Shown here one piece after another: positions 15,439-22,490 of a stretch of DNA of 26,985 bases. Positions within the stretch are counted from its first letter, which is position 1; the number at the start of each line of letters is the position of its first letter. Below the pieces are notes generated by a model. It worked only from the letters and a program-made list of their open reading frames with translations, made no database searches and had not been told where the DNA came from. The position numbers were made by a program, and so were the translations under genes. Source of the stretch: Nitrosomonas sp. (lineage in GTDB: Bacteria > Pseudomonadota > Gammaproteobacteria > Burkholderiales > Nitrosomonadaceae); NCBI GenBank assembly GCA_021774205.1, contig JAJFJI010000229.1, forward strand, positions 1-26,985. The letters run 5' to 3'.

Positions 15439-15768
15439 GTGAACGACATTAAAGAATTAACTGAAGCATTACATAAATTTCGTGATGAGCGGGATTGGGC
15501 GCAATTCCACAATCCAAAAGATCTCGCGCTGGCGATCAATATTGAAGCCGGTGAACTTCTGGAAGCTTTTCTATGGAAATCTTCTGAACAAGCAGATACT
15601 GATAAAGTGAAGGAGGAGCTTGCAGATGTTTTTACGTTTGCTTTCCTGTTGGCTGAAAAGTACGATTTTAATGTTAAACAAATCGTGCTCGAGAAGATTG
15701 AAAAAAACGCCCTAAAGTATCCTGTTACAAAATCAAAAGGCATCGCAAAGAAATACACTGAACTATAG
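15439..15768 (+). CDS. MazG-like nucleotide pyrophosphohydrolase
   Basis: From GTG at 15439 the 109-residue product reads MNDIKELTEALHKFRDERDW, AQFHNPKDLALAINIEAGEL, LEAFLWKSSEQADTDKVKEE and LADVFTFAFLLAEKYDFNVK. It carries the all-alpha NTP-PPase metal site E-x2-E ... E-x3-D: E36 and E39 in the IEAGELLEAF helix, E59/E60 and D63 in KEELADVF. The family hydrolyses nucleoside triphosphates to monophosphates, often clearing damaged dNTPs. The frame is open from a TTG at 15340, but GGAG five bases before the GTG and agreement with family length (about 110) support the shorter start. It is 162 bp after the DksA-like gene and convergent with the methyltransferase. Confidence 0.88.
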   Translation: MNDIKELTEALHKFRDERDWAQFHNPKDLALAINIEAGELLEAFLWKSSEQADTDKVKEELADVFTFAFLLAEKYDFNVKQIVLEKIEKNALKYPVTKSKGIAKKYTEL

Positions 15769-15796
15769 AAATAGACCGACTATTCGATATCAACAG

Positions 15797-16945
15797 TTAT
15801 TTTGCTGTTAACTGCCACAATGACGTGAGTTCTGCTGCACGCGCGGCGTGTAGCGGGTCACTGGTATCCGAGACGCGAGGATGATGTGGCTTTACATCGG
15901 ATTTGCTCAGCACCTTCAATCCCGCTGCGTCAATAGTCGCAAGCAATTCAGCACGAGTACGCAATTCCAGGTGCTCGGCAAGATCAGAGAGAATCAACCA
16001 GCCCTCACCGCCCGGCGCCAAGTGAGCAGTGAGTCCGTTGAGAAATCCTTTTAGCATACGGCTTTCCGGATCGAATATGGCGTGTTCTAGTGGTGAGCTT
16101 GGCCGCGCCGGAATCCACGGCGGATTGCACACTATCAATACGGCTTGCCCCTCGGGAAAGAGGTCTGTTTGCACCAAATCAACCTGCTCAATGAAACCCA
16201 GTTGCGTCAAATTTTCGCGCGCGCAGTTCAACGCACGTAAATCCTGATCAGTAGCGATAATGCGCTTAATGCCTCGACCTGCCAGCACAGCGGCCAGTAC
16301 GCCCGTTCCTGTACCGATATCGAACACGACAGACTGTGTCATGGTTAGCCTAGGCAAAGGAGCTTTGACTACTAGCCTTACGTACTCGCTGCGTATTGGC
16401 GAGAACACACCATAATGCGGATAAATACGAATACCCAATGCGGGAATCTCTACACCTTTTTTGCGCCATTCGTATGCACCGATGAGTCCCTGAAGGCCAC
16501 GTAACGAAGCAATGTAGGGTTCTGTACCCGCGCCATAAGCGTCTATACAAGCCGAACGCACATCGGGTGCGCGGCGCAAAGGTACACTGTGGTCTGCATC
16601 GAAAGGTAACAGCAACATGCCCAAGGTGCGGGTGCGCTGCGATTGCGCTTGGCGATGCAAATGAAAGACTTCGGCAGGTGTGTGAGCTACTTTCTTTTTT
16701 TTACGATCGCGCGGCTTTTTATCAATGCGCCGTGCTATAGCTTGCAACAATTGGCGAGCATTCTGAAAATCTCCACGCCACAACAGGGCGTTACCCTCGC
16801 AGGCCTGGCGATAGGCGGTATCCGCTGTCGTGCGATCATCGGCAATCAGCACGCGCCTGGGCGGTGGTGACCCATTTTCCGAACGCCAGCGAGCTGATTT
16901 TTCTTCTCCAGCTTCTTGCCAGCTAATGACCGGATAATCATTCAT
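15797..16945 (-). CDS. Class I SAM-dependent methyltransferase with NPPW motif
   Basis: The 382-residue protein has the SAM-binding motif I VVFDIGTGTGVLAAVLAG at about 206-223, ATDQDLRALNCARENL (motif II, ribose-binding acidic residue) and IVCNPPWIPARPSSPLEHAI with NPPW at 274-277. The N/D-PPY/W motif is typical of enzymes methylating exocyclic or side-chain nitrogens (HemK/PrmC, RlmG/RsmC, N6-adenine types). Residues 1-200 are a non-catalytic N-terminal region including a very basic stretch (KKPRDRKKKKVAH at 76-88), which might contact RNA. The substrate is not deducible. The gene is convergent with the MazG-like gene, 28 bp apart. ATG at 16945 lacks a strong ribosome-binding site. Confidence 0.85.
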   Translation of the reverse strand: MNDYPVISWQEAGEEKSARWRSENGSPPPRRVLIADDRTTADTAYRQACEGNALLWRGDFQNARQLLQAIARRIDKKPRDRKKKKVAHTPAEVFHLHRQAQSQRTRTLGMLLLPFDADHSVPLRRAPDVRSACIDAYGAGTEPYIASLRGLQGLIGAYEWRKKGVEIPALGIRIYPHYGVFSPIRSEYVRLVVKAPLPRLTMTQSVVFDIGTGTGVLAAVLAGRGIKRIIATDQDLRALNCARENLTQLGFIEQVDLVQTDLFPEGQAVLIVCNPPWIPARPSSPLEHAIFDPESRMLKGFLNGLTAHLAPGGEGWLILSDLAEHLELRTRAELLATIDAAGLKVLSKSDVKPHHPRVSDTSDPLHAARAAELTSLWQLTAK

Positions 16946-17223
16946 CGTGATAGACCAGTCAGTCGCGGCTGGGCAGGTATGGCTAGGGAATAGGTATATA
17001 AATGCATCGCAGGGCTAGCGTAACATGTATAAAAATAAAAGGGAGAATTCAAGGAGCCAATCGGATCAGATCGTAGGTCAGCAGGTCAGGTCACGAATCA
17101 AGAATGACAACTGATCTGCCGTGGCCTCGGATAAGATTTGTAATAGTGTTTAAAATCAAAAGTATTGGATAGATATCAGACATTCAAAGCCATCCTCTCT
17201 CTGCTGATTTTTTTAATTAAATG

Positions 17224-17251
17224 TTGCATTCCTTAAAAAATAGAATATAAT
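17224..17251 (+). promoter_or_regulatory. Sigma-70 promoter of the hemP-bfd-bfr operon
   Basis: TTGCAT (17224-17229) and a perfect TATAAT (17246-17251) are separated by 16 bp, 35 bp before the hemP start codon. It is the best promoter in the window and is overlapped at its -10 element by a Fur box. The rest of the 16946-17285 interval shows no gene; it includes short GGTCAG repeats near 17075-17095 of unknown meaning. Confidence 0.75.
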
Positions 17252-17270
17252 AAGAATCATTCTCATTATT
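17249..17270. promoter_or_regulatory. Fur box (iron-responsive operator)
   Basis: The sequence contains AAGAATCATTCTCATT; the core TAAGAAT-C-ATTCTCA (17251-17265) fits the 7-1-7 Fur consensus TGA(T/G)AAT-x-ATT(A/C)TCA with one mismatch. It covers the end of the -10 hexamer and the expected transcription start, so iron-loaded Fur should block initiation. The next gene is hemP, a classic Fur target. Confidence 0.8.
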
Positions 17271-17285
17271 AATGGTGATCTAATT

Positions 17286-17471
17286 ATGGACAATTCAAGC
17301 ATAGTTTCAGCAGGCGCGTTTAACCCATATCCATTTTCTGTGCCGAGTAAAAACAAAACTATTGATAGCAATGCCCTGTTTACGAATGGAGATGTGGTAT
17401 TTATCCAGCACCAGGGAGAACAATACCACTTGCGCCGTACTCGTAACGGCAAGCTGATCTTGACTAAATAG
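17286..17471 (+). CDS. hemP: Hemin uptake protein HemP
   Basis: The 61-residue product ends with the HemP signature: IDSNALFTNGDVVFIQHQGE then QYHLRRTRNGKLILTK. This matches the S..L......I.H.G..Y.LR.T..GKLILTK pattern of the family. The first 25 residues are variable, as usual. HemP is typically linked to heme-uptake genes and Fur control; in some beta- and alphaproteobacteria it acts as an activator of heme-transport gene expression. Here no heme receptor or ABC transporter is adjacent; the gene leads an iron-storage operon instead. GGTGA lies 9 bp before the ATG, and bfd begins 19 bp after the stop. Confidence 0.9.
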   Translation: MDNSSIVSAGAFNPYPFSVPSKNKTIDSNALFTNGDVVFIQHQGEQYHLRRTRNGKLILTK

Positions 17472-17490
17472 TAGACTTGAGGCGCTGATC

Positions 17491-17685
17491 ATGTATATTT
17501 GTATCTGCAAGGGAGTTACCGATAACGCAATCCGAAAGGCGGTCAATCAAGGGGCTGGCCGAATGCGTGATTTGAGAACTTGCCTGGGTGTCGCCGGACA
17601 ATGCGGTGCTTGCGCCTGCCACGCAAAGGCGGTGCTGGAGCAATCACTTGCGAAAAAAAGATCTGGCATTACATCTTCTTTCTAA
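17491..17685 (+). CDS. bfd: Bacterioferritin-associated ferredoxin (Bfd)
   Basis: The 64-residue product MYICICKGVTDNAIRKAVNQ, GAGRMRDLRTCLGVAGQCGA, CACHAKAVLEQ... has the BFD-like [2Fe-2S] ligands C4, C6, C38 and C41 in the normal C-x-C ... C-x2-C spacing, plus C31 and C43. Bfd docks on bacterioferritin and passes electrons to the heme to reduce and release stored iron under iron starvation. Expression from a Fur-repressed promoter fits that role. It is 19 bp after hemP and 44 bp before bfr, probably in one transcript. Confidence 0.93.
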   Translation: MYICICKGVTDNAIRKAVNQGAGRMRDLRTCLGVAGQCGACACHAKAVLEQSLAKKRSGITSSF

Positions 17686-17729
17686 ACCCACTTGTTTAAT
17701 ACGAGATTCTCGCCTGAGGAGGCAAAAAT

Positions 17730-18194
17730 ATGAAAGGAAATACAGATATTATCAACTGGTTAAATCGCCAACTGCAACATGAACTCACTGCCATCAACCA
17801 GTATTTTCTTCATGCGCGCATGTATAAAAACTGGGGATTTGAATCGCTGGGTAAACATGAATACGATGAGTCTATCGAGGAAATGAAACACGCAGATGCA
17901 TTGATCGAGCGTATTTTACTCCTGGAAGGCCTGCCAAACTTACAGGAACTGGGCAAACTGCTGATTGGCGAGAAAGCTGAAGAGTGTGTCGCCTGCGATT
18001 TAAAGCTTGAGTTGGCCGCGCGTGAAACACTCATTGCCGCGATTACTGCCTGTGAAACCGCAAAGGATTATGTTTCACGTGAGATTTTTGAACGTATTTT
18101 AGAAGATACTGAAGAGCATATCGACTGGCTCGAAACTCAACTGGAAGTCATGAATAAAGTCGGTATTCAGAACTGGCTGCAAAGTCAGATGTAA
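17730..18194 (+). CDS. bfr: Bacterioferritin (Bfr) with altered ferroxidase ligand
   Basis: Bacterioferritin forms a 24-mer iron-storage shell with heme at subunit interfaces. The 154-residue protein MKGNTDIINWLNRQLQHELT, AINQYFLHARMYKNWGFESL ... is close to E. coli Bfr. Ferroxidase residues E18, Y25, E51, H54, E94 and H130 are in place, and the heme ligand M52 is present (IEEMKHA). At the position of E127 there is T (EDTEEHIDW), so one di-iron bridge ligand is missing by simple ungapped alignment. A C-x2-C pair (C86, C89) lies near the start of the fourth helix region. The ribosome-binding site GAGGAGG, 7 nt from the ATG, is strong. The gene follows hemP and bfd and precedes a terminator-like hairpin. 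Confidence 0.95.
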   Translation: MKGNTDIINWLNRQLQHELTAINQYFLHARMYKNWGFESLGKHEYDESIEEMKHADALIERILLLEGLPNLQELGKLLIGEKAEECVACDLKLELAARETLIAAITACETAKDYVSREIFERILEDTEEHIDWLETQLEVMNKVGIQNWLQSQM

Positions 18195-18208
18195 TTTTAC
18201 TTTTTTTC

Positions 18209-18244
18209 TGCCGCTGGGATTCTCTCCTTTGCCAGTGGCATTTT
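18209..18244 (+). terminator. Probable terminator after bfr
   Basis: TGCCGCTGG (18209-18217) pairs with CCAGTGGCA (18232-18240), nine pairs with one G-T wobble and a 14-nt loop, followed by TTTT. It lies 14 bp after the bfr stop. The short T run suggests partial termination, which would still allow read-through into the DUF2325 gene. Confidence 0.55.
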
Positions 18245-18314
18245 AGCCAGCCAGCCCACTCCTCCCGGGCAAGCCAGCCAAATTTTTTATTTGACTTGCA
18301 AGGAGGTTTGGGCT

Positions 18315-19142
18315 GTGAAACTTTTCAAAAAAACACCTTTAGTCATCACTGCAACTTTCCTGATTCCACAAACAACGCGCAACAACTATATTCTCTTAAC
18401 TTATTTGCTGGGCATCAAAGAAATGGCCTGTAACCTGCTCCAAGAGACGGTTACAAATAAAACCAAGCGCTGGCGACTGCTTCCCACACATTTTCTGCTA
18501 CATTTACAGGAAAAATTTAAACACCTCGTTAAATCGCCAGAATATCGTAACAGGGACTTAGCCAACAAACCAGGCGAAAAAAAAACAGCGCTTCATTTTG
18601 AAAAAATTGAAGCCGTAAATGATCAGACTCAACTGATTGACAGTTGCCTCCAGAAACAGCAGGCAGACACTACACCAGAAATAACAAATGACCAAGACCG
18701 AACGCCGGTGATTAAAACAAATGCCGCTGATCATCCTGCTCACAATAAAATACAACCCAACCGATATTCAAGTAAAAACGCCCTTGTAGGACAATCTATT
18801 TTATGTGTGGGTGGACGCGCAGCGCTTTACCCGGAATACAGTCGTTTGATAACATCATTAGGTGCCCGCCTCTTGATTTATCGCGGGAGCCTGGAGAACA
18901 ATATGAATCATTTATATACACACCTTGAAAATGCTGACATGGTTATTTGTCCAATAGACTGCATAAATCACAACGATTTTTTTGCTGTCAAATTCTACTG
19001 CAAATTTTCTGGCAAACCATTTACACTGCTGGATCGTTCCAATTTGGCCACTTTTAACACAGGTGTGAAAACCCTCACCAGATTGGCAAACCAACACGCT
19101 TGTTTACCAAACAGATACAGCCAAGCAGCATCCATTCAATAA
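18315..19142 (+). CDS. DUF2325 domain protein of unknown function
   Basis: From GTG at 18315 the product has 275 residues. An AGGAGG eight bases upstream decides this start over an in-frame TTG at 18291. Residues about 1-85 are a basic helical region. Residues about 86-150 are a polar, low-complexity linker rich in N, Q, D and T. The C-terminal DUF2325 domain (about 155-250) reads GQSILCVGGRAALYPEYSRL, ITSLGARLLIYRGSLENN, ADMVICPIDCINHNDFFAVK and FYCKFSGKPFTLLDRSNLAT. It looks like a small Rossmann-type fold (glycine-rich CVGGR turn after the first strand) with conserved cysteines in ICPIDC and YCK. The role is unknown. It lies between bfr and a multicopper oxidase with 10 bp to the latter, suggesting a metal- or redox-linked job. 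Confidence 0.82.
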   Translation: MKLFKKTPLVITATFLIPQTTRNNYILLTYLLGIKEMACNLLQETVTNKTKRWRLLPTHFLLHLQEKFKHLVKSPEYRNRDLANKPGEKKTALHFEKIEAVNDQTQLIDSCLQKQQADTTPEITNDQDRTPVIKTNAADHPAHNKIQPNRYSSKNALVGQSILCVGGRAALYPEYSRLITSLGARLLIYRGSLENNMNHLYTHLENADMVICPIDCINHNDFFAVKFYCKFSGKPFTLLDRSNLATFNTGVKTLTRLANQHACLPNRYSQAASIQ

Positions 19143-19152
19143 AATTAAAACC

Positions 19153-20151
19153 ATGAAATTTAGTTACACAAAAAACCTTTACACACTAGCTGTCCTGGTA
19201 ATGACTAGCCTGACGACTTTGCCGACACAAGCAACAGAGAGAGAATATTGGATTGCCGCAGAAAAATTGCCCTGGAATTACGCGCCTTCTGGCCGCAATT
19301 TGATTCATCCGGATAATGGACTGGGTGTTTGGGGAAAAACACTAACCTATACAAAATACCGGTACATCGGCTACAAAGATGATCGTTATATAACACCACT
19401 ACCGCAACCAGAATGGATGGGAATTTTGGGGCCTCAGTTACGCGCTGAAGTCGGTGACACGATCAGAGTTCATTTTCTGAATAAGACAGATCGCCCACTT
19501 TCCATTCATCCACACGGCGTTTTATATGACAAGGATAATGAAGGCGCAGATGGCGGCAAGGGCGCGATGATATCACCTGGGAAGCGCTATACATACACCT
19601 GGAAAGTGGATGAAGCCGCTGGGCCTGGACCCAATGATCCTTCATCAATCGCCTGGCTTTATCACTCTCATGTCATGGCAGAAGAGGAAATGAATCTTGG
19701 CCTCATCGGCACTATCGTTGTCACCCGAAAAGGAATGGCCCGTTCAACTTCTGACCCTACGCCACGTGATATCGACCAGGCTTTCACTGCATTGTTCATG
19801 ATTTTCGATGAAGAGAATGAAGAAGAAAGCGGACTTAAACATGCCATTAACGGACGGATATTCGGCAATCTCACAGGTTACCAAGCCAGCCTGGGAGAAC
19901 GCATCCGCTGGCACCTCGTCGCACTCGGCAATGAAGTGGACATTCATACTGTTCATTGGCACGGGCAAACAATACTGGATCATGGCCGACGTACCGATGT
20001 CATTGAAATACTACCTGCCAGCATGATTTCGGTAGATATGCAACCGCGCTCTCCTGGTGACTGGCTGTTTCATTGCCATGTCAATGATCATATGATCGCG
20101 GGTATGTCCACGCGCTGGCATGTCAGCGCTGACAAGGATAACGCGCAATAA
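19153..20151 (+). CDS. Secreted two-domain multicopper oxidase, ceruloplasmin-like
   Basis: The 332-residue protein starts with a signal peptide (MKFSYTKNLY, hydrophobic TLAVLVMTSL, cleavage likely after TQA at 27), so it acts in the periplasm. Two cupredoxin domains carry the four His-x-His copper motifs: H119/H121 (HPHG), H171/H173 (YHSH), H268/H270 (VHWHG) and H307/H309 (FHCHVNDHMIAGM). A type 1 copper site is formed by H265, C308, H313 and M318 in domain 2. Domain 1 has serine where the type 1 cysteine would be (HSH), so only domain 2 has blue copper, the type B layout that assembles as a trimer. Wording such as GPGPNDPSSIAWLYHSHV recalls ceruloplasmin. Ferroxidase activity is plausible beside bfr, but laccase-like or other substrates are possible. 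The ATG is 10 bp after the DUF2325 stop. Confidence 0.9.
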   Translation: MKFSYTKNLYTLAVLVMTSLTTLPTQATEREYWIAAEKLPWNYAPSGRNLIHPDNGLGVWGKTLTYTKYRYIGYKDDRYITPLPQPEWMGILGPQLRAEVGDTIRVHFLNKTDRPLSIHPHGVLYDKDNEGADGGKGAMISPGKRYTYTWKVDEAAGPGPNDPSSIAWLYHSHVMAEEEMNLGLIGTIVVTRKGMARSTSDPTPRDIDQAFTALFMIFDEENEEESGLKHAINGRIFGNLTGYQASLGERIRWHLVALGNEVDIHTVHWHGQTILDHGRRTDVIEILPASMISVDMQPRSPGDWLFHCHVNDHMIAGMSTRWHVSADKDNAQ

Positions 20152-20362
20152 AAAAATTAGTTCTACCTGATTAGGCATTGCTGCATAAAAAGATAAAAAT
20201 TATCGATGCTTCCTTATTAATCTCTTCAAATACAGCCAGCTAATTCCTGAATATTCCTGTTAGCACACCTTCAAGACTGAGATACAAACTAAAGTTTAAA
20301 TTTCTGCTGTCGTTGAATAGTGTCACAAGCCAACACTAACGATACTAACTAGGAATAACGTC

Positions 20363-20536
20363 ATGCGGATTATTGTTTACTACAAATCTGGGAGTCACCA
20401 AACATTTATTGTCCCAAAAGATATACTTGCTGTTGAATTTCGGCGAATCGCCGAAGCTGTCGGCGGCCGCATAAAAAAATTAAAATTTACACATTCGTCA
20501 GATATCAATTCCTTTAAGTATCGGGTTCATCAGTAA
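20363..20536 (+). CDS. Small hypothetical protein (57 aa)
   Basis: An ATG at 20363 with AGGA nine bases upstream opens a 57-codon frame, MRIIVYYKSGSHQTFIVPKD, ILAVEFRRIAEAVGGRIKKL, KFTHSSDINSFKYRVHQ, ending TAA at 20534-20536. The product is basic (many K and R), starts with a beta-strand-like MRIIVYY and has a central helix (VEFRRIAEAVGG). It belongs to no family I recognise. A sensible ribosome-binding site, balanced composition and a dedicated 211-bp upstream gap argue that it is real. It is convergent with ssb, 40 bp apart. Confidence 0.5.
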   Translation: MRIIVYYKSGSHQTFIVPKDILAVEFRRIAEAVGGRIKKLKFTHSSDINSFKYRVHQ

Positions 20537-20576
20537 CTTTCCATGCCAAAGTCATCCGATCTACATAAACAAATGT

Positions 20577-21038
20577 CTAGAATGGAATATCATCTTCCAT
20601 ATCGTCAAACCCACTTCCACGCTTGACGGAATCGGGCTGTTTGGCAGGCGGACTCGAAGTCGAGCTATCTGCTGCGGGTTCATTGGTTTCAAAACTGCCA
20701 CTGCCAGACCGGCTCCCCAACATTTTCATATCCGTTGCAATAACTTCTGTCGTATAACGTTCATTTCCTGTCTTATCGGTCCATTTGCGGGTTTCTAACC
20801 GGCCTTCGATATATACTTGGCGACCTTTTTTCAGGTACTCGCCGGCAATTTCGGCAAGTTTTCTATAAAACGTAACACGGTGCCATTCGGTTTTTTCCTG
20901 TTTTTCACCATTTTTATCTTTCCAAGTATCTGTTGTCGCCACGGTAATATTGGTGACAGCTTCGCCATTGGACATGTAACGAGTTTCCGGATCTTTACCC
21001 AAGTTACCAATGAGTATTACTTTATTGATTGATGCCAT
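20577..21038 (-). CDS. ssb: Single-stranded DNA-binding protein (SSB)
   Basis: SSB coats single-stranded DNA during replication and repair. The 153-residue protein has the OB-fold domain (residues 1-110), starting MASINKVILIGNLGKDPETR and including VATTDTWKDKNGEKQEKTEW, HRVTFYRKLAEIAGEYLKKG and RQVYIEGRLETRKWTDKTGN. A short disordered S/P-rich linker follows, and the acidic partner-binding tip ends DDMEDDIPF, typical of SSB. Its ATG (21036-21038) directly abuts the TAA of the upstream MFS gene, giving TAAATG, so translation is probably coupled. The ssb-MFS-uvrA arrangement is common in betaproteobacteria. Confidence 0.97.
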   Translation of the reverse strand: MASINKVILIGNLGKDPETRYMSNGEAVTNITVATTDTWKDKNGEKQEKTEWHRVTFYRKLAEIAGEYLKKGRQVYIEGRLETRKWTDKTGNERYTTEVIATDMKMLGSRSGSGSFETNEPAADSSTSSPPAKQPDSVKRGSGFDDMEDDIPF

Positions 21039-22424
21039 TTACGCATTCTCCCCTAGCAATTTAACAACGCCTTCCTCATCAAAACCCTGCATATCAACCT
21101 TCAAATAAGCAACTCTCTCGTTTGCCAACACCAGCGCCTCATTCACACCAGATAGTGCCGCCAGCTCTTGAGACAAGCCATTGGCCGTAACGAAATCCAT
21201 TTCTTGCACTTGGTACATTTTTGAGCGTACCGCAGCCGGTGCCTGCATGGTGATGGCCAACACCAACCAAATCATGACTAATAACCCGCAAAATATATAC
21301 AATGCGTAAACACCATGGTACTCAAACAAATAACCCCCTGCGGTAGCACCAAGAAAAGCACCTAGAAATTGCGTACTGCTGTATACACCAATCGCGGTTC
21401 CTTTTGCACCGACGGGCGCAATTTTTGAAATCAGCGATGGCAAACTGGCTTCCAACAGGTTAAATGCCGTAAAAAATACCAGCAAAGCCATCGCCGTACC
21501 CCATATCGAATTAAATGTAACCGCCAATAGCCCCTGCCCTATCAACAATAATGCGACCGCTGCGGTAAATATGGGCTTGAGTTTTGCCTTTTTTTCGCCG
21601 TAAATAATAGCAGGAACTATCAAGATCATCGACAAAAGTAACACTGGCAAGTATATGTGCCAGTGATCATTCACATCCAAACCAGCGTTGCGCAATGATA
21701 GCGGCACCACCAGCCACAACGCCATCAGTACCGCGTGCAATGAAAAAATGCCGTAATTCAGGCGCAGTAATTGTGTATTACTCAGTATTTTCCGGAAGCT
21801 TCCAGCTGAAGCTTCCGTATCAGAATGAAAACGGCTGATTGTTGGATTGGGAATAAATTTTTTCACTACTAGCATCGCCAGCAACGCCAGCACACCTGTC
21901 ATAGCAAAAATACCAGGCACGCCAATTAATTGATTTAATGCAGGTGCGACAATTAGCGAGAGTGCAAATACAGTTCCAATCGTCATGCCAATCGTCGCCA
22001 TTGCCTTAGTTCGATGTTCTTCGCGGGTCAAATCGGCCGCAAGCGCCATCACTGCAGCTGAAATTGCCCCTGCGCCCTGGATAATACGACCAAAAATTAC
22101 CCAGTACATATCAGTCGCGATTGCCGCAACAAAACTGCCAATGGCGAAGAGTATTAAACCAATATATATGACTGGCTTGCGACCGATACGATCAGATAAC
22201 CAGCCCATTGGAATTTGCAGAATTGCCTGCGTCAATCCATACGCACCCAATGCAATACCTATAAGCATATAGTTGTTTCCGCCGGGCAGATCCTCCGCGT
22301 AAAAAGCAAATACTGGCAGAATAATAAACAGACCAAACATACGCAAACCATAAACGCCCGCCAGTCCGGCTGTGGCGCGTAATTCCAATGGCGACATTTT
22401 TTCAGAAGATGATGAAGCAGACAT
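21039..22424 (-). CDS. MFS transporter with C-terminal soluble tail
   Basis: The 461-residue protein has 12 predicted membrane helices. Major Facilitator signatures include GLTQAILQIPMGWLSDRIGR in the loop between helices 2 and 3 and GRIIQGAGAISAAVMALAAD in helices 4-5. In the second half, FLGAFLGATAGGYLFEYHGV supports the drug:H+ antiporter-like layout. After the last helix (VMIWLVLAITMQ) about 65 residues remain, ending ERVAYLKVDMQGFDEEGVVK and LLGENA, which look like a small beta-alpha-beta (ferredoxin-like or HMA/ACT-type) regulatory tail, without a metal-binding CxxC. The substrate is unknown. The gene diverges from uvrA across 66 bp and is fused in translation with ssb. Confidence 0.88.
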   Translation of the reverse strand: MSASSSSEKMSPLELRATAGLAGVYGLRMFGLFIILPVFAFYAEDLPGGNNYMLIGIALGAYGLTQAILQIPMGWLSDRIGRKPVIYIGLILFAIGSFVAAIATDMYWVIFGRIIQGAGAISAAVMALAADLTREEHRTKAMATIGMTIGTVFALSLIVAPALNQLIGVPGIFAMTGVLALLAMLVVKKFIPNPTISRFHSDTEASAGSFRKILSNTQLLRLNYGIFSLHAVLMALWLVVPLSLRNAGLDVNDHWHIYLPVLLLSMILIVPAIIYGEKKAKLKPIFTAAVALLLIGQGLLAVTFNSIWGTAMALLVFFTAFNLLEASLPSLISKIAPVGAKGTAIGVYSSTQFLGAFLGATAGGYLFEYHGVYALYIFCGLLVMIWLVLAITMQAPAAVRSKMYQVQEMDFVTANGLSQELAALSGVNEALVLANERVAYLKVDMQGFDEEGVVKLLGENA

Positions 22425-22432
22425 GAATCAGG

Positions 22433-22462
22433 TTGTGAGATTTCTGGAAAGTTGGGTATATT
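22433..22462 (+). promoter_or_regulatory. Candidate promoter for uvrA
   Basis: TTGTGA (22433-22438) and TATATT (22457-22462) are 18 bp apart, about 28 bp before the uvrA ATG. The interval is only 66 bp, so the promoter must lie here or inside the MFS gene. No LexA box of the CTGT-N8-ACAG type was seen. Confidence 0.35.
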
Positions 22463-22490
22463 AGCAGGTTGACTCGCTATTAGGTAGCTA

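Noticed and set aside
22425..22490. LexA (SOS) box before uvrA
   Set aside because: CTG and CAG occur near 22444 and 22465 but 18 bp apart with no CTGT-N8-ACAG symmetry, so no SOS operator is supported.
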